In this document: positions 8,871 through 19,100 of the stretch, one piece after another
Layout of the letters: every line of letters begins with the position of its first letter
Position numbering within the stretch: position 1 is the stretch's first letter
NCBI RefSeq assembly: GCF_013372625.1
Contig: NZ_JABXFD010000386.1
Span: 1-48,166, forward strand
Length of the DNA stretch: 48,166 nt
Origin: Actinomadura sp. BRA 177
Lineage (GTDB): Bacteria; Actinomycetota; Actinomycetes; Streptosporangiales; Streptosporangiaceae
Direction of reading: 5' to 3'
Made by a program: the position numbers and the translations under genes
Notes under the pieces: model-generated
What the model was told of the DNA's origin: nothing
The model's database searches: none
The model's input: the letters and a program-made list of their open reading frames with translations, nothing else

Positions 8871-9440
8871 GACTCTGTCCTTTCGTCCGACGTCTGAACT
8901 GCTCGATCAGCCCAGCGGATTCACCCCGAGGGACAACGAGCCTGCGATGCCGATTCCACATCCGAGCGCCGCGGTACCAAGGAGGACCACGCCTTCGCCG
9001 ACGCCTCCGACCGCGGCCCCCAAGGGTGCCTAGGGGCGGTGGTGAAGCCGCCGCTGATGCAACTGCTCGCGGCTCCGAGGGTCTCCGCCCAGGGGAACCG
9101 GCTGGTGGGGACGGTGAGTGCCTGGTCCTGTCGCATAATTTCGCCGGGTTGCCGGGCAGTTGCCGGGTGGCAAGGGAGCACGTCTGTGATCATGCGCCTC
9201 TTGTCAAGCCCGGTAAAGGCGTGCAGGGAACTTGCGGCGGGAATGTTCGGGTCGTGAGCGTGCGGGGCCTGCATGTCCTAACGGCCAACACTCACCAGTG
9301 GAGCGTGCGAATCGGCGGTCTGGCGCGCGACCGGCACACCAAGCCTGTCGGTCGTCGGGCGTGGCAGGCGGCTGGGTGCGGTGGCCGTGCGTCGTTCCGT
9401 GCGGGGACGCCGGCGCGCGGCTCGTGTTCCGGCGTGAGGC
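8871..9440. other. 570-bp stretch without a convincing gene
   Basis: Overlapping short frames exist on both strands, but none has a good start, a binding site or a family I know. The only suggestive piece is a minus-strand frame ending at 8907 whose last ~38 codons encode a glycine/alanine-rich hydrophobic peptide (GAAVGGVGEGVVLLGTAALG and on). It has no ATG or GTG start and a stop codon just upstream, so it may be the tail of a decayed membrane-protein gene. Confidence 0.5.
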
Positions 9441-10232
9441 CTACGGTTTGCGGCCGATGGCGGCGTAGCCGTCGACCGGGGGGCCGGTCAGGTCGGGGTG
9501 GACGGGGCGCCACTGGGTGATCTCGACCAGGCCGGGGGCGACCAGGTCCAGGCCGTGGAAGAAGCCGGCGATCTGGGCCACCGGACGGGCCGTCATGGAG
9601 GCCGTGCCGTCCGCCTGGTTCCACATGCGGATCGCCTCGTCGGTGCGCTCGCCGTGTACCACGTTCGTGGTCGCATACAGCGCGAGGTGTGAGCCACGCG
9701 GTAGCGCAGACACGAGGTGGTCGATGATGCCGGACAGTTCTCCGTCGTCGGGGATGAACTCGGTGATGCCCATGAGCATTAGGGTGATCGGCTCGGTGAA
9801 GTCCAGGGTTCGGGCGGCCTGGTCCAGGATTGCGGCCGGGTCGCGCAGGTCGGCGTGGACGTAGTCGCAGGCGCCTTCGGGGGTGCTGGTCAGCAGGGCT
9901 CGGGCGTGCGCCAGCACCAGGGGGTCGCGGTCCGCGTAGACGACGCGGGTCCCGGGTGCGGACCGCTGCGCGACCTCGTGGGTGTTGTCGGCCGTGGGCA
10001 GCCCGGTGCCGATGTCGAGGAACTGCCGCATGCCCGCGTCCTCGACCAGGTACGACACGGCGCGGTTGAGGAACTGGCGGGACTCGCGGGCCAACTGGGC
10101 CACCTCGGGCAGCACCTCCATGGCCTGGTCGCCCGCCGCCCGGTCGACGGGGTAGTTGTCCTTGCCGCCGAGCAGGTAATTCCACACGCGGGCGGGGTGC
10201 GGAACCTCGGTGTCGATCTCTGGTTCGTCCAT
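9441..10232 (-). CDS. SAM-dependent methyltransferase, DUF574 family
   Basis: A 263-residue protein of the actinobacterial S-adenosyl methyltransferase family (PF04672, formerly DUF574). Family marks are PHPARVWNYLLGGKDNYPVDR near the start, then the SAM-binding loop FLDIGTGLPTADNTHEVAQ, an acidic VVYADRDPLVL strand, and the C-terminal GYAAIGRKP. Actinomycetes usually carry many paralogues and substrates are mostly unknown. The start ATG 10232 is the first in frame with the conserved N-terminus. It is divergent from the SRPBCC gene across about 220 bp. Confidence 0.9.
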   Translation of the reverse strand: MDEPEIDTEVPHPARVWNYLLGGKDNYPVDRAAGDQAMEVLPEVAQLARESRQFLNRAVSYLVEDAGMRQFLDIGTGLPTADNTHEVAQRSAPGTRVVYADRDPLVLAHARALLTSTPEGACDYVHADLRDPAAILDQAARTLDFTEPITLMLMGITEFIPDDGELSGIIDHLVSALPRGSHLALYATTNVVHGERTDEAIRMWNQADGTASMTARPVAQIAGFFHGLDLVAPGLVEITQWRPVHPDLTGPPVDGYAAIGRKP

Positions 10233-10360
10233 CGGGGCGGCCTCGATGCGGGGAGGGAGCGTGTCGGTTTCGACCGTACGGGCCGCCGGTGGCGCGCCGG
10301 TGCGGGAACGGGGATCGGGCGGCGGCCTAATGCGGCCGGGATGCCTGCCGGAGATGATTT

Positions 10361-10398
10361 AGTCATACTTCTTGACTGTCATTGATCGTTACTATAGC
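10361..10398 (+). promoter_or_regulatory. possible promoter of the SRPBCC gene with a small dyad
   Basis: TTGACT (10372-10377) is followed by TATAGC (10393-10398), a 15-bp spacing that is shorter than ideal. AGTCA (10361-10365) and TGACT (10373-10377) form a dyad with a 7-bp gap that covers the -35 element. The region is AT-rich compared with its surroundings. Confidence 0.35.
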
Positions 10399-10451
10399 TT
10401 GAGTGCCAGTTGATCCCCCATCCGAGCGGGGATCGGACGAGGAGATCCGCC

Positions 10452-10868
10452 ATGGGCACCACCGGTTTCGACTACGCCATCACCCGCACCCTGGACGCCC
10501 CGGTCGGCAAGGTCTGGGACGCCTGGACCGTCGCCGACGACTACGGCAAGTGGGCGAGCGCCGAGGACGTCGTCCTGGACGTCCGGCCCGGCGGTGCCTG
10601 GAGCGCGGTCATGGTCATCCCCGGCGGCGGCCGCGTCCCGCTGGGCGGCACCTACACCGAGGTCGTGCCGAACGAGCGGCTGGTGATGGGGATGAACGTC
10701 CCCGGCAGGGAGGAGCCCGTCCTGATGACGCTCGACCTGGCCGCCGACGGCGACCGCACCAAGGTCACGCTCTCCCAGACCTTCGACACCGCCGAGGACC
10801 GCGACCAGTCCGAGCAGGGCAGCAACATGCTCCTGGACGGCCTGACCGCCTTCCTGGCCTCGGCTTGA
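10452..10868 (+). CDS. SRPBCC (AHSA1-like) domain protein
   Basis: A 138-residue single-domain protein. ATG 10452 follows the binding site GAGGAG; the longer in-frame start at 10410 lacks one. The sequence has the START/AHSA1 layout: an N-terminal strand with RTLDAPVGKVWDAWT, DVRPGGAWSAVM, GTYTEVVPNERLVM, and a final helix DGLTAFLASA. Members bind hydrophobic ligands or modulate partners, and the ligand cannot be told from sequence. It is a single-gene unit, convergent with the DNA glycosylase gene. Confidence 0.85.
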   Translation: MGTTGFDYAITRTLDAPVGKVWDAWTVADDYGKWASAEDVVLDVRPGGAWSAVMVIPGGGRVPLGGTYTEVVPNERLVMGMNVPGREEPVLMTLDLAADGDRTKVTLSQTFDTAEDRDQSEQGSNMLLDGLTAFLASA

Positions 10869-10914
10869 ACCCGAGCCTGACGCCCGCGCGGACGTCCCGG
10901 TGTCCGCGCGGGCA

Positions 10915-11694
10915 TCAGCGTTCCGGCTGGCAGTGGGGGCACCAGACGGTCCGGCGGCCGGAGACGCGGCGGCTGGACAAGGGGGTGCCGCAGCGGGGGC
11001 AGGGGCCTTCGGGGACGTCGCGGGCTCCGGTGAGCCAGGTGTCGCGGGGCGGGACGCGTTCGGCCTTAATCGAGTCGCGCAGGACGCGGCGCATCGCGCG
11101 GTGCAGGGCCGTGACCTCGGCGGCGTCCAGGTCGCCGGCGGTGCGGAGCGGGTTGATCCGGGCGCGCCAGCAGATCTCGTCGGCGAGGAGGTTGCCGAGG
11201 CCGGCGATGATCGACTGGTCGGTCAAGGCCGGCTTCAGGCGTCCGCGGCGGTGTGACAGGAGGTCGGTGAGGTCGGCGCGGGTGATCTCCAAAGCGTCTG
11301 GGCCGAGACCTTCTAGCGTCCTTTCGGCCTGTTCGTTGCTGCCGGCGAGATGGACGCCCTGGAGTTTGCGCATGTCGCGGTAGCGCAGTTCGCCCTCGCC
11401 GAGATGCCAGATGACGCGGTCGTGCCGGTGCCGGGGCTCGTCCGCCGCGTGCCAGGAGAGCGAGCCGGTCATGCCGAAGTGCAGCAGGAGGACGGGGCCG
11501 CCGGCCGGCGCGAGGAGCCACTTGCCGTGGCGGTGCGGCTCCTCGAACCGGTGGCCGCGCAGTGCGGTGCCCAGCCTTCGGGCGGTGACCCCGCGCAGGA
11601 CGCCCGTGTCGAGCACGGACACCGAGGTGATCGGCTCGCCGGTGTGCTCGGCCAGCACCCGGCGGAAGCCCTCGACATCGGGAAGTTCCGGCAT
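10915..11694 (-). CDS. Fpg/Nei-family DNA glycosylase
   Basis: A 259-residue base-excision repair enzyme. It starts MPELPDVEGFRR, so the catalytic proline (Pro2) and Glu3 are in place; the PELPD form instead of PELPE is common among actinobacterial Fpg/Nei proteins. The helix-two-turn-helix contains GLGNLLADEICWRARINP. The C-terminus has a zinc finger CPRCG...WCPHC. It probably removes oxidised bases and nicks the abasic site. Whether it acts as MutM or Nei cannot be decided by eye. It follows the salicylate synthase gene on the same strand after 22 bp and may be read through from the iron-regulated promoter. Confidence 0.9.
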   Translation of the reverse strand: MPELPDVEGFRRVLAEHTGEPITSVSVLDTGVLRGVTARRLGTALRGHRFEEPHRHGKWLLAPAGGPVLLLHFGMTGSLSWHAADEPRHRHDRVIWHLGEGELRYRDMRKLQGVHLAGSNEQAERTLEGLGPDALEITRADLTDLLSHRRGRLKPALTDQSIIAGLGNLLADEICWRARINPLRTAGDLDAAEVTALHRAMRRVLRDSIKAERVPPRDTWLTGARDVPEGPCPRCGTPLSSRRVSGRRTVWCPHCQPER

Positions 11695-11716
11695 GGCGGG
11701 TTCCTACCCGCCGATA

Positions 11717-13021
11717 TCAGCGGGGCACGACGTGGGGGGCGATGCTGGAGAGCTTCTCGCAGGTCTCCTCGTACTCGCGGTCGGGGGCCGAGGCGCTGAC
11801 GATGCCGGCGCCGGCGCGGAGCCAGGCGCGGCCGTTCTCGCTGTAGAGGGCGCGCAGGACGAGGGCCGAGTCGAGGGCGCCGTCGTGGGAGACGGCCACC
11901 ACGGCGCCGGAGTACATGCCGCGGCGGTCTTCGAGGCGGGTGATGGCCTCGATCGCCGCGGGCTTCGGGATGCCGGACGCGGTCACGCCGGGGAACAGGG
12001 CGTCCAGGGCGTCCCAGGGGGAGCGGCCGAGCGCGAGGGCGCCGGCGGCGCGGGAGCCCAGGTGCTGGACGCTGCCCCGCTCCTTGACCGTCATGAAGTC
12101 GGTGACCCGGACGGTCTCGGGGTCGCAGACGCGGTGCAGCTCCTCCACGGACGTCCGGACGGAGACGGCGTGCTCGAAGATCTCCTTCGGGTCGTTCTCC
12201 AGTTCGCGGCGGGTGCGGGCGTCCGCGTCGGCGCCCGCCCCGAACGCGCGGGTGCCCGCCAGGGGCTGGGTCATGACGCAGCCGTCGGCGTCCACGGTCG
12301 CGAGGACCTCGGGGCTGAACCCGGTGGCCTGGAAACCGCCGAGGTCGAGGAGGAACGAGCGGGCGGGGGTGTTGGCCTCGCGTCCGCGCGCGTAGGTCGC
12401 GATGACGTCGACGGGGTGCGGGATGTCCAGCCGGCGGGACACGATGACCTTCTGGTAGCGGCCCTCGTGGATCTCGGCGACCGCCTTGGCGACCTTGGCG
12501 CGGTAGGCGTCGCCGTCCACCCGGACGTCGACGGGGGAGGGGACGCCGGCGATCGGGGCCGCGCCGGCGAGGAGCTCGGCGACTTGCTCGGTGTCGGGGC
12601 CGGTGATGTGGGCGCGGCCGGCCTCGATGCGGACCTCGGTGCGCGGGACGATCAGGTGCGCGAGGCGTCCGGTGGGGCGGGTCGCGGCGAACTCGAACGC
12701 GATCCAGCCGTAGGCGTTCCAGGTGGGGAGCGGGGCCTCGGCGAAAGCGTCGCGGAGCGCGTCGGCGGGCCGGCCGGACCAGGGGCGGGTGGACGGGGCG
12801 CCGTCCGGCCAGCGGGTGCGGACGGTTTCGGAGTCGAGGACGACCTCGCCGAGCATCCCGCCCGCGAACGTCCACGAGCCGGGCCGCTCGTACACCACGT
12901 AGTCGCCGAACAGTCCGGATCCGGCGAGCCGGGCCATGGCGGCGAGCGGCTCCGAAGGGCATTCCAGCACGAGTTCTGTGGGGTTCGCATCAGTGCGCAG
13001 ACCGATGGACAAGGCAGCCAA
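11717..13021 (-). CDS. mbtI: salicylate synthase (MbtI/Irp9-like)
   Basis: A 434-residue chorismate-using enzyme of the MST family, predicted to turn chorismate into salicylate through isochorismate, supplying the aryl cap of a siderophore. Diagnostic segments are YQKVIVSRRLD, QPLAGTRAFG, NDPKEIFEHAVSVR, DFMTVKERGSVQHLGS and a C-terminal RAGAGIVSASAPDREYEE; the KERGSVQHLGS form is typical of MbtI-type synthases. The start is TTG at 13021 or, with better spacing from GGGAG, TTG at 13012; no ATG is available. It diverges from the NRPS across two iron boxes, so transcription should rise in low iron. No salicyl-AMP ligase or aryl carrier protein is present in the window. Confidence 0.88.
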   Translation of the reverse strand: MAALSIGLRTDANPTELVLECPSEPLAAMARLAGSGLFGDYVVYERPGSWTFAGGMLGEVVLDSETVRTRWPDGAPSTRPWSGRPADALRDAFAEAPLPTWNAYGWIAFEFAATRPTGRLAHLIVPRTEVRIEAGRAHITGPDTEQVAELLAGAAPIAGVPSPVDVRVDGDAYRAKVAKAVAEIHEGRYQKVIVSRRLDIPHPVDVIATYARGREANTPARSFLLDLGGFQATGFSPEVLATVDADGCVMTQPLAGTRAFGAGADADARTRRELENDPKEIFEHAVSVRTSVEELHRVCDPETVRVTDFMTVKERGSVQHLGSRAAGALALGRSPWDALDALFPGVTASGIPKPAAIEAITRLEDRRGMYSGAVVAVSHDGALDSALVLRALYSENGRAWLRAGAGIVSASAPDREYEETCEKLSSIAPHVVPR

Positions 13022-13047
13022 CTCCCTTTCGCGACCGGAAGATCAAG

Positions 13048-13066
13048 TTAGGTAAGGCTAACCTTG
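13048..13066. promoter_or_regulatory. iron box 1 (IdeR/DmdR operator)
   Basis: TTAGGTAAGGCTAACCTTG matches the IdeR/DmdR consensus TTAGGTTAGGCTAACCTAA at all but a few positions. It lies closest to the salicylate synthase start. By family knowledge, Fe(II)-loaded repressor binds here and blocks transcription. Confidence 0.85.
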
Positions 13067-13076
13067 TGCGCTTGTC

Positions 13077-13095
13077 ATAGGCAAGGCTAACCTAA
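13077..13095. promoter_or_regulatory. iron box 2 (IdeR/DmdR operator)
   Basis: ATAGGCAAGGCTAACCTAA; the right half is a perfect consensus half-site. It ends only 9 bp before the NRPS ATG at 13105, so the transcript would have a very short leader, or the true translation start is one of the ATGs near 13162. Confidence 0.8.
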
Positions 13096-13104
13096 CTCGC
13101 GATC

Positions 13105-16100
13105 ATGAGGTCGGACGAGAGGGCGGGCGTGCAGACGACGGCGGAGCGGCGGCGCGAACTGATGCGGCGGATGATGGCCGAGGCCGGGCTGGGATCCGGT
13201 GATGCCGGGCTCGCTCCCCGAGAGTCGGACGGCCCGGCGCCGCTGTCCTACGCGCAGCAGAGCATGTGGCTGCACCACCGGACGTTCCCGGACAGCCCCG
13301 CCTACAACGTCTGTCTCCTCATCCGCATGCACGGTCCGCTCGACACCGCCGCCCTGCGGGATGCGCTGCGCGGGTTGATCCGCCGCCACGCCGTCCTCCG
13401 CACGACTTACTCGGACGCCGGTGACGAAATGGCGTCCGGTCCCTTGCTCAACGCGTCTGAGAGGACGGTGACCGGCACTCCTGCCCGGCCTCCGCAGGCC
13501 GCCACGGACGACGGTGCTTTCGGTCTCCTGCCCGTCGCGTCCCAGGACGCGGATGTGCGGGCGGTGCAGGTCGTTGGCGCGGACGACTCGGTGGGGCTTG
13601 AGCCCCGTGCGTGCGAGGACGCCGAGGCGCGGGCGGCGGAGTTGGCCGCAGTGCCGTTCGATCTGCGGAACGGGCGGCCGATCCGGCTTGAGCTGCTCAG
13701 GCTCGGTGCGGACGAGCATGCGCTGGTCCTGGTCGTCCATCACATCGCGTGGGACGGGATGACGTGGGGTTCGCTCTCGCGCGATCTCTCGGCGCTGTAT
13801 CGCTCAGCCGTCACCGGGGAGCCGGACGGGCTGCCGGCGCTGAACGTCCAGTACGCCGACTACGCGGAGTGGGAGCAGCGGCGGCCCGCCGACGAGGGCG
13901 ATCTCGCCTACTGGCGGGAGCGTCTGGATCCGCCGCCCGCGCCGCTCGACCTGCCCGCCGACCATCCGCGCGGCGCCGTCGTGGACGAGCGGGGCGGGCG
14001 GCGGTCGCGGCGGTTCGATGACGCCGTGACCGACGGGATGCGGAAGCTCGCCGCCGAAGAGAACCTCACCCCCTACATGGTCATGATGGCGGGCTACGCC
14101 GTCCTGCTGCACCGCTACACCGGCGCGGACGACGTTGCCATCGGTTCGGCGGTGATGAACCGGGAGCACGCTGGAATCGAGCGGCTCGTCGGCAACTTCG
14201 GCAACACGCTCGTGCTGCGCACCGACCTTTCGGGCTCGCCGACGTTCCGGGAGGCGCTGCGGCGCACCGGCCGGACGGTCACCGAGGGCTTCGCGCACCA
14301 GACGTTGCCGTATGACCGGATCGTCCAGGAACTGCGTCCCGCGCGTGGACGGGGACGGTCGGCGTTCTTCGACACGATGCTCCTGTTCCTCGCGCAGGAG
14401 ATCGGCGAGCTCGACCTGCCCGGCGTCACGTCGAGCTGGACGCACATCCACAACGGGACGACACATTTCGACCTGTCGCTGGAGGCGTTCGTCCGGCCGC
14501 AGGGCATGACGGTCGAGGCCACGTTCCGGCGCGAGCTGTTCGACGACGAGCGCATTGACGCGCTGCTCGTCCACCTGGAGACGCTGCTCGGGGACGCGCT
14601 CGCCGACCCGGACCGTCCCATCGGCGCACTGAATATCCTGGACGACGGTGAGCGCGCCCTCATCGAGGACGCCAACGCCACCGACCAGCCGGTTCCCGAC
14701 ACGAACGTCGTCGCACTGTTCGCGGAGCAGGCCGCCCGCGCACCCGCCGCAACTGCCGTCGAGGCCGGGGCGCAGTCCCTCACCTACGCCGAACTGGACG
14801 AGCGGTCGTCGGCTCTCGCCGCGCACCTTCGCGCCCGAGGCGCCGGGCCCGAGACTGTCATCGCACTCGCGCTGCCGCGCACGCCCGATCTCGTCGTGGC
14901 GCTGCTCGGCGTCCTCAAGGCGGGGGCCGCCTATCTGCCACTCGACCTCGACCATCCCGCCGACCGGCTCGCCTACATGCTGGACGACGCCCAGCCCCTC
15001 TGCGCGATCGTCACACCGGAAACCGCGCGAATCCTCCCGGAGGAAACGAGCCTTCTCCTCCTCGACGGCCCCTTGGACTCAAGAACCGCGCCGCCGGTGG
15101 AGGTAAGTGCAGACCAGCTCGCCTACGTCATCTACACGTCGGGCTCGACCGGACGTCCCAAGGGTGTGGCGATCCCGCACGGCGCGCTGACGAACTTCCT
15201 GCTCTTCACCCGGTCCCAGCTGCGCCTGGATGCCGATGATCGCCTGGTCGCGGTGACGACGATCGCGTTCGACATCGCCGCACTGGAGCTGTTCGCGCCC
15301 CTGATCAGCGGCGCGACGATCGTCCTCGCGGACCGGGTCGCCGTCCGCGACCCCGCCGCGCTCGCCGGGCTGCTGGAGGACGCCACGATCGTCCAGGGCA
15401 CCCCGTCCCTGCTCGGCACGCTAGACCCGGCCGCGCTCAAGCGACTCCGGGTGCTGGTCGGCGGCGAGGCGCTGCCCCCGGCGCTCGCCGAGACCCTCCA
15501 GGCGGAGGCGGCGCTCGCGACCAACATGTACGGTCCGACCGAGGCGACGATCTGGGCGACGTCCGCCGACCTTCCCGCGTCCGGCATCGGCGGCCCGTTC
15601 TGGAACACCCGCGCGCACATCCTCGACGCGAGCCTCCGCCCCGTTCCGCCGGGCGTGCCCGGTGAGCTGTACCTGGCGGGCGCGCAGCTCGCCCGCGGCT
15701 ATGCCGGCCGCCCCGACCTCACGGCGGAGCGCTTCGTCGCCGACCCGTCCGGGCCGCCCGGTTCCCGCATGTACCGGACGGGCGACCTCGCGCGGCGCGC
15801 CCGCGACGGGTCGATCGAGTACCTCGGACGCACCGACGACCAGGTGAAGATCCGCGGATTCCGGATCGAGCCGGCCGAGACGCAGGCGGTGCTCGCCGCG
15901 CAGCCGGGCATCGCGCAGGCCGCGGTCGTGGTCCGCGAAGACCGTCCCGGCGAGCCCAGGCTCGTCGGCTACTACGTCCCATCGGACAACGCGGACGAAA
16001 CGGCCCTCCGGAACGCGCTCGCCGAAGCACTGCCCGAGTACATGGTGCCGTCCGCCCTCATCGCCCTGGACGCGCTGCCCCGCACCGTCAACGGCAAGCT

Positions 16101-19100
16101 CGACCGCGCCGCGCTGCCCGCGCCCGAGGCCGAGGTGTCCGGACGCGCCCCGCGCGACGCGCGCGAGGCCGCCCTCTGCGCGATCTTCGCCGAGCTGCTC
16201 GGCGTCGAGGGGATCGGCATCGACGACGACTTCTTCGCGCCCGGCGGGCACTCGCTGCTGGCGACCCGCGTCGCGGCGAAGGCCCGCGCCGTCCTGGGCG
16301 CGGAGCTGTCCATCGCGGACGTGTTCGAGGCCCCGACCGTCGCCGCGCTCGCGCCCAGGCTCGTCACGACCGACATGGTGCGCGTTCGCGACGTCGGACG
16401 TTCCGACATCGTCCCGGCGTCGGCGGCACAGCGCGGGCTCTGGCTGGAGGAGCGGCTGCGCGGCCCGTCCGCGTCATACGCGCTGCCGCTGGGCCTCCGC
16501 CTCCATGGGCCGGTGGACGACGAGGCCCTCGGCCAGGCGTTCGCCGACGTCGTCGCCCGGCACGAGGCGCTGCGCACGCTGCTCGTCGAGGGGCCGGACG
16601 GCCTGCCCGTCCAGCGCGTCCTGGAACCGGACGCACCCGTGCACCTCTCCGTCATCGACGCACGGGGCGAGACCGGGCAACGGCAGGCCGACATCGAGCG
16701 GGACGCCACCGCGCACGTCTTCGACATCGGCCGCGACCTGCCCGTCCGCGGCACCCTCATCCGCACCGGCGACGACGACTGGTCGCTGATCCTCCTCCTG
16801 CACCACGCCGCCGCCGACGAGTGGTCGTTCACGCCGCTGCTCGCCGACCTGGCACGCGCCTACGAGGCCCGGCGGGACGGAAACGAACCCGCGTGGGAGC
16901 CCCTGCCCGTCCAGTACGGCGACTACGCGACTTGGCAGCGCGAAGCCGCGCCCGACCCGGCGCCCCAACTCGACTTCTGGGCGGAAACGCTCGCCGGCCT
17001 GCCCGAGGAGACGGTCCTCCCGTTCGACCGGCCGCGCCCGGCGGAGGCCACCCACCGGGGCGGGCTCGTGCCCTTCCGGCTTCCCGCCGCAGGGGTTCGG
17101 GAGCTGGCCCGCGATACGGGGACCAGCGTGTTCATGGTTCTGCACGCCGCCGTCGCCGCGCTGCTCCAGCGGTCCGGCGCGGGCGACGACATCGCGCTCG
17201 GCTCGCCCATCGCCGGACGCGCGGACGAGGACCTCGCCGACCTCGTCGGAGTCTTCGTCAACCCGCTCGTCCTGCGCACCGACCTGTCCGGCGACCCGAC
17301 GTTCGCCGAGCTGCTCGACCGGGTGCGCGCCGCCGACCTCGCCGCGTTCTCGCACGCCGGCGTCCCGTTCGAGCGGGTCGTGGACAGGCTCGCCCCCGAA
17401 CGCTCGCTCGCCCGCAGCCCGCTGTTCCAGGTGATGGTCGTCCACCAGCGGCTGGACGACGTGCGCCTCACGCTGCCGGACGTCCGCGCCGAGCCGTTCC
17501 TGCCGGAGACCGGCGGCGTGAAGTTCGACCTCGACCTCTACTTCGCCGAGGGCGCCGACGAGGTCGAGGGCTTCGCCGCGTTCGCCACCGACCTCTTCGA
17601 CGCCGCCACCGTCGAGGGGCTCCTGGACGGCCTGAACGAGCTGCTCACCCAGGTCACCGCCGACCCCGAGCGGCGGCTCTCCTCCCTCGGCGCACCCGTG
17701 GAGCACCCCGACACCGCCCGCGAGTTCCCGATCCGGACGGTCGCCGCGCTTATCGAGGAACAAATCGCCCGAACTCCCGGCAAGACGGCCGTCGTCTTCG
17801 GCGACACCGCCCTCACTTACGCCGACCTCGACCGCCGCGCCGAGCTGCTCGCCGACCGGCTCGCCGCCGCCGGCGCCGGCCCGGAAGAGATCGTCGCGCT
17901 CGCCCTCCCACGCTCCGCCGACTTCGCCGTCGCCCTCCTCGCCGTCCTCAAAACGGGCGCGGCCTACCTCCCGATCGACCTGTCCTATCCGCCCGCCCGC
18001 ATCAAGAAGATGCTGGAAACGGCCCGCCCCCTGCTGGTCGTCCACGCAGACGATCCGCCGGACCTCACGGGGACGGCGATCGGCGTGAACGCCCGGCTCG
18101 TGCGCGCACTGCCCGCACCAGGCCGGGACGAGGCGCCCGCGTCCCTCCCAGGCCTCACGGGGACGGCGATCGGCACGGACGCCCGGGCGCTGCCGGCATC
18201 CACCCGCACGCCTGCCGTCTCCGGCCGCGACGAGCCGCCCGTGGTGGCCCCACCCCGGCAGCGGGCCGGCATCGACCCGCGCCATCCCGCCTACGTGATT
18301 TTCACGTCGGGCTCCACGGGGACGCCGAAGGCCGTCGTCGGCACCCAGCGCGCTCTCGCCAACCGGCTTTCCTGGGGAGCGGACCTCGCGGCCCCCGGCG
18401 TGCGCGTTGCGAAGTCGTCGCCCGCGTTCATCGCCGGCACGACCGAGCTGCTCGGCGGCCTCGTCGCCGGTGACACGGTCCTCATCGCCGCCGACGCGAC
18501 CGCGCCCGACGCCGTCGCGCTCGCCGAGTTCATCGAACGGCACGGCGCTGGCCTCGTCACGCTCGTCCCCAGCCTGCTCGCCGCGTTCGCGGAGAACGGG
18601 CTGCCGTCGTCCGTCACCACCTGGATCAGCAGCGGCGAGGCGCTGCCCGCCGCGCTCGCCGAGCAGGTCCCGACTCGCCTGGTCAACCTGTACGGGTGCT
18701 CCGAGGCAGCCGGCGACAGCCTCATCGCCGAAGCCGGCGGGCTGACGCCGATCGCCAACACCCGCGCCCACGTTCTGGACGCCGCGCTCCGTGAAGTCCC
18801 CGTCGGCGAGCTGTACCTGGCGGGGGACGGGCTGGCGCGCGGCTACCTCGGCGACCCGGCCCGCACCGCCGAGCGTTTCGTCGCGGACCCATTCGGCCCG
18901 CCCGGCTCCCGCCTCTACCGGACCGGTGACCGCGTCCGCCGCCGCCCGGACGGCGGCCTCGACTTCCTCGGCCGCACGGACGACCAGCTCAAGGTCCGCG
19001 GGTTCCGGATCGAGCCGGGCGAGGTCGAAGCCGTGCTCGGCGCGCTGCCCGGTGTCCGGCGGGCCGCCGTCGCCGCCCACGGATCCCGGCTCATCGGATA

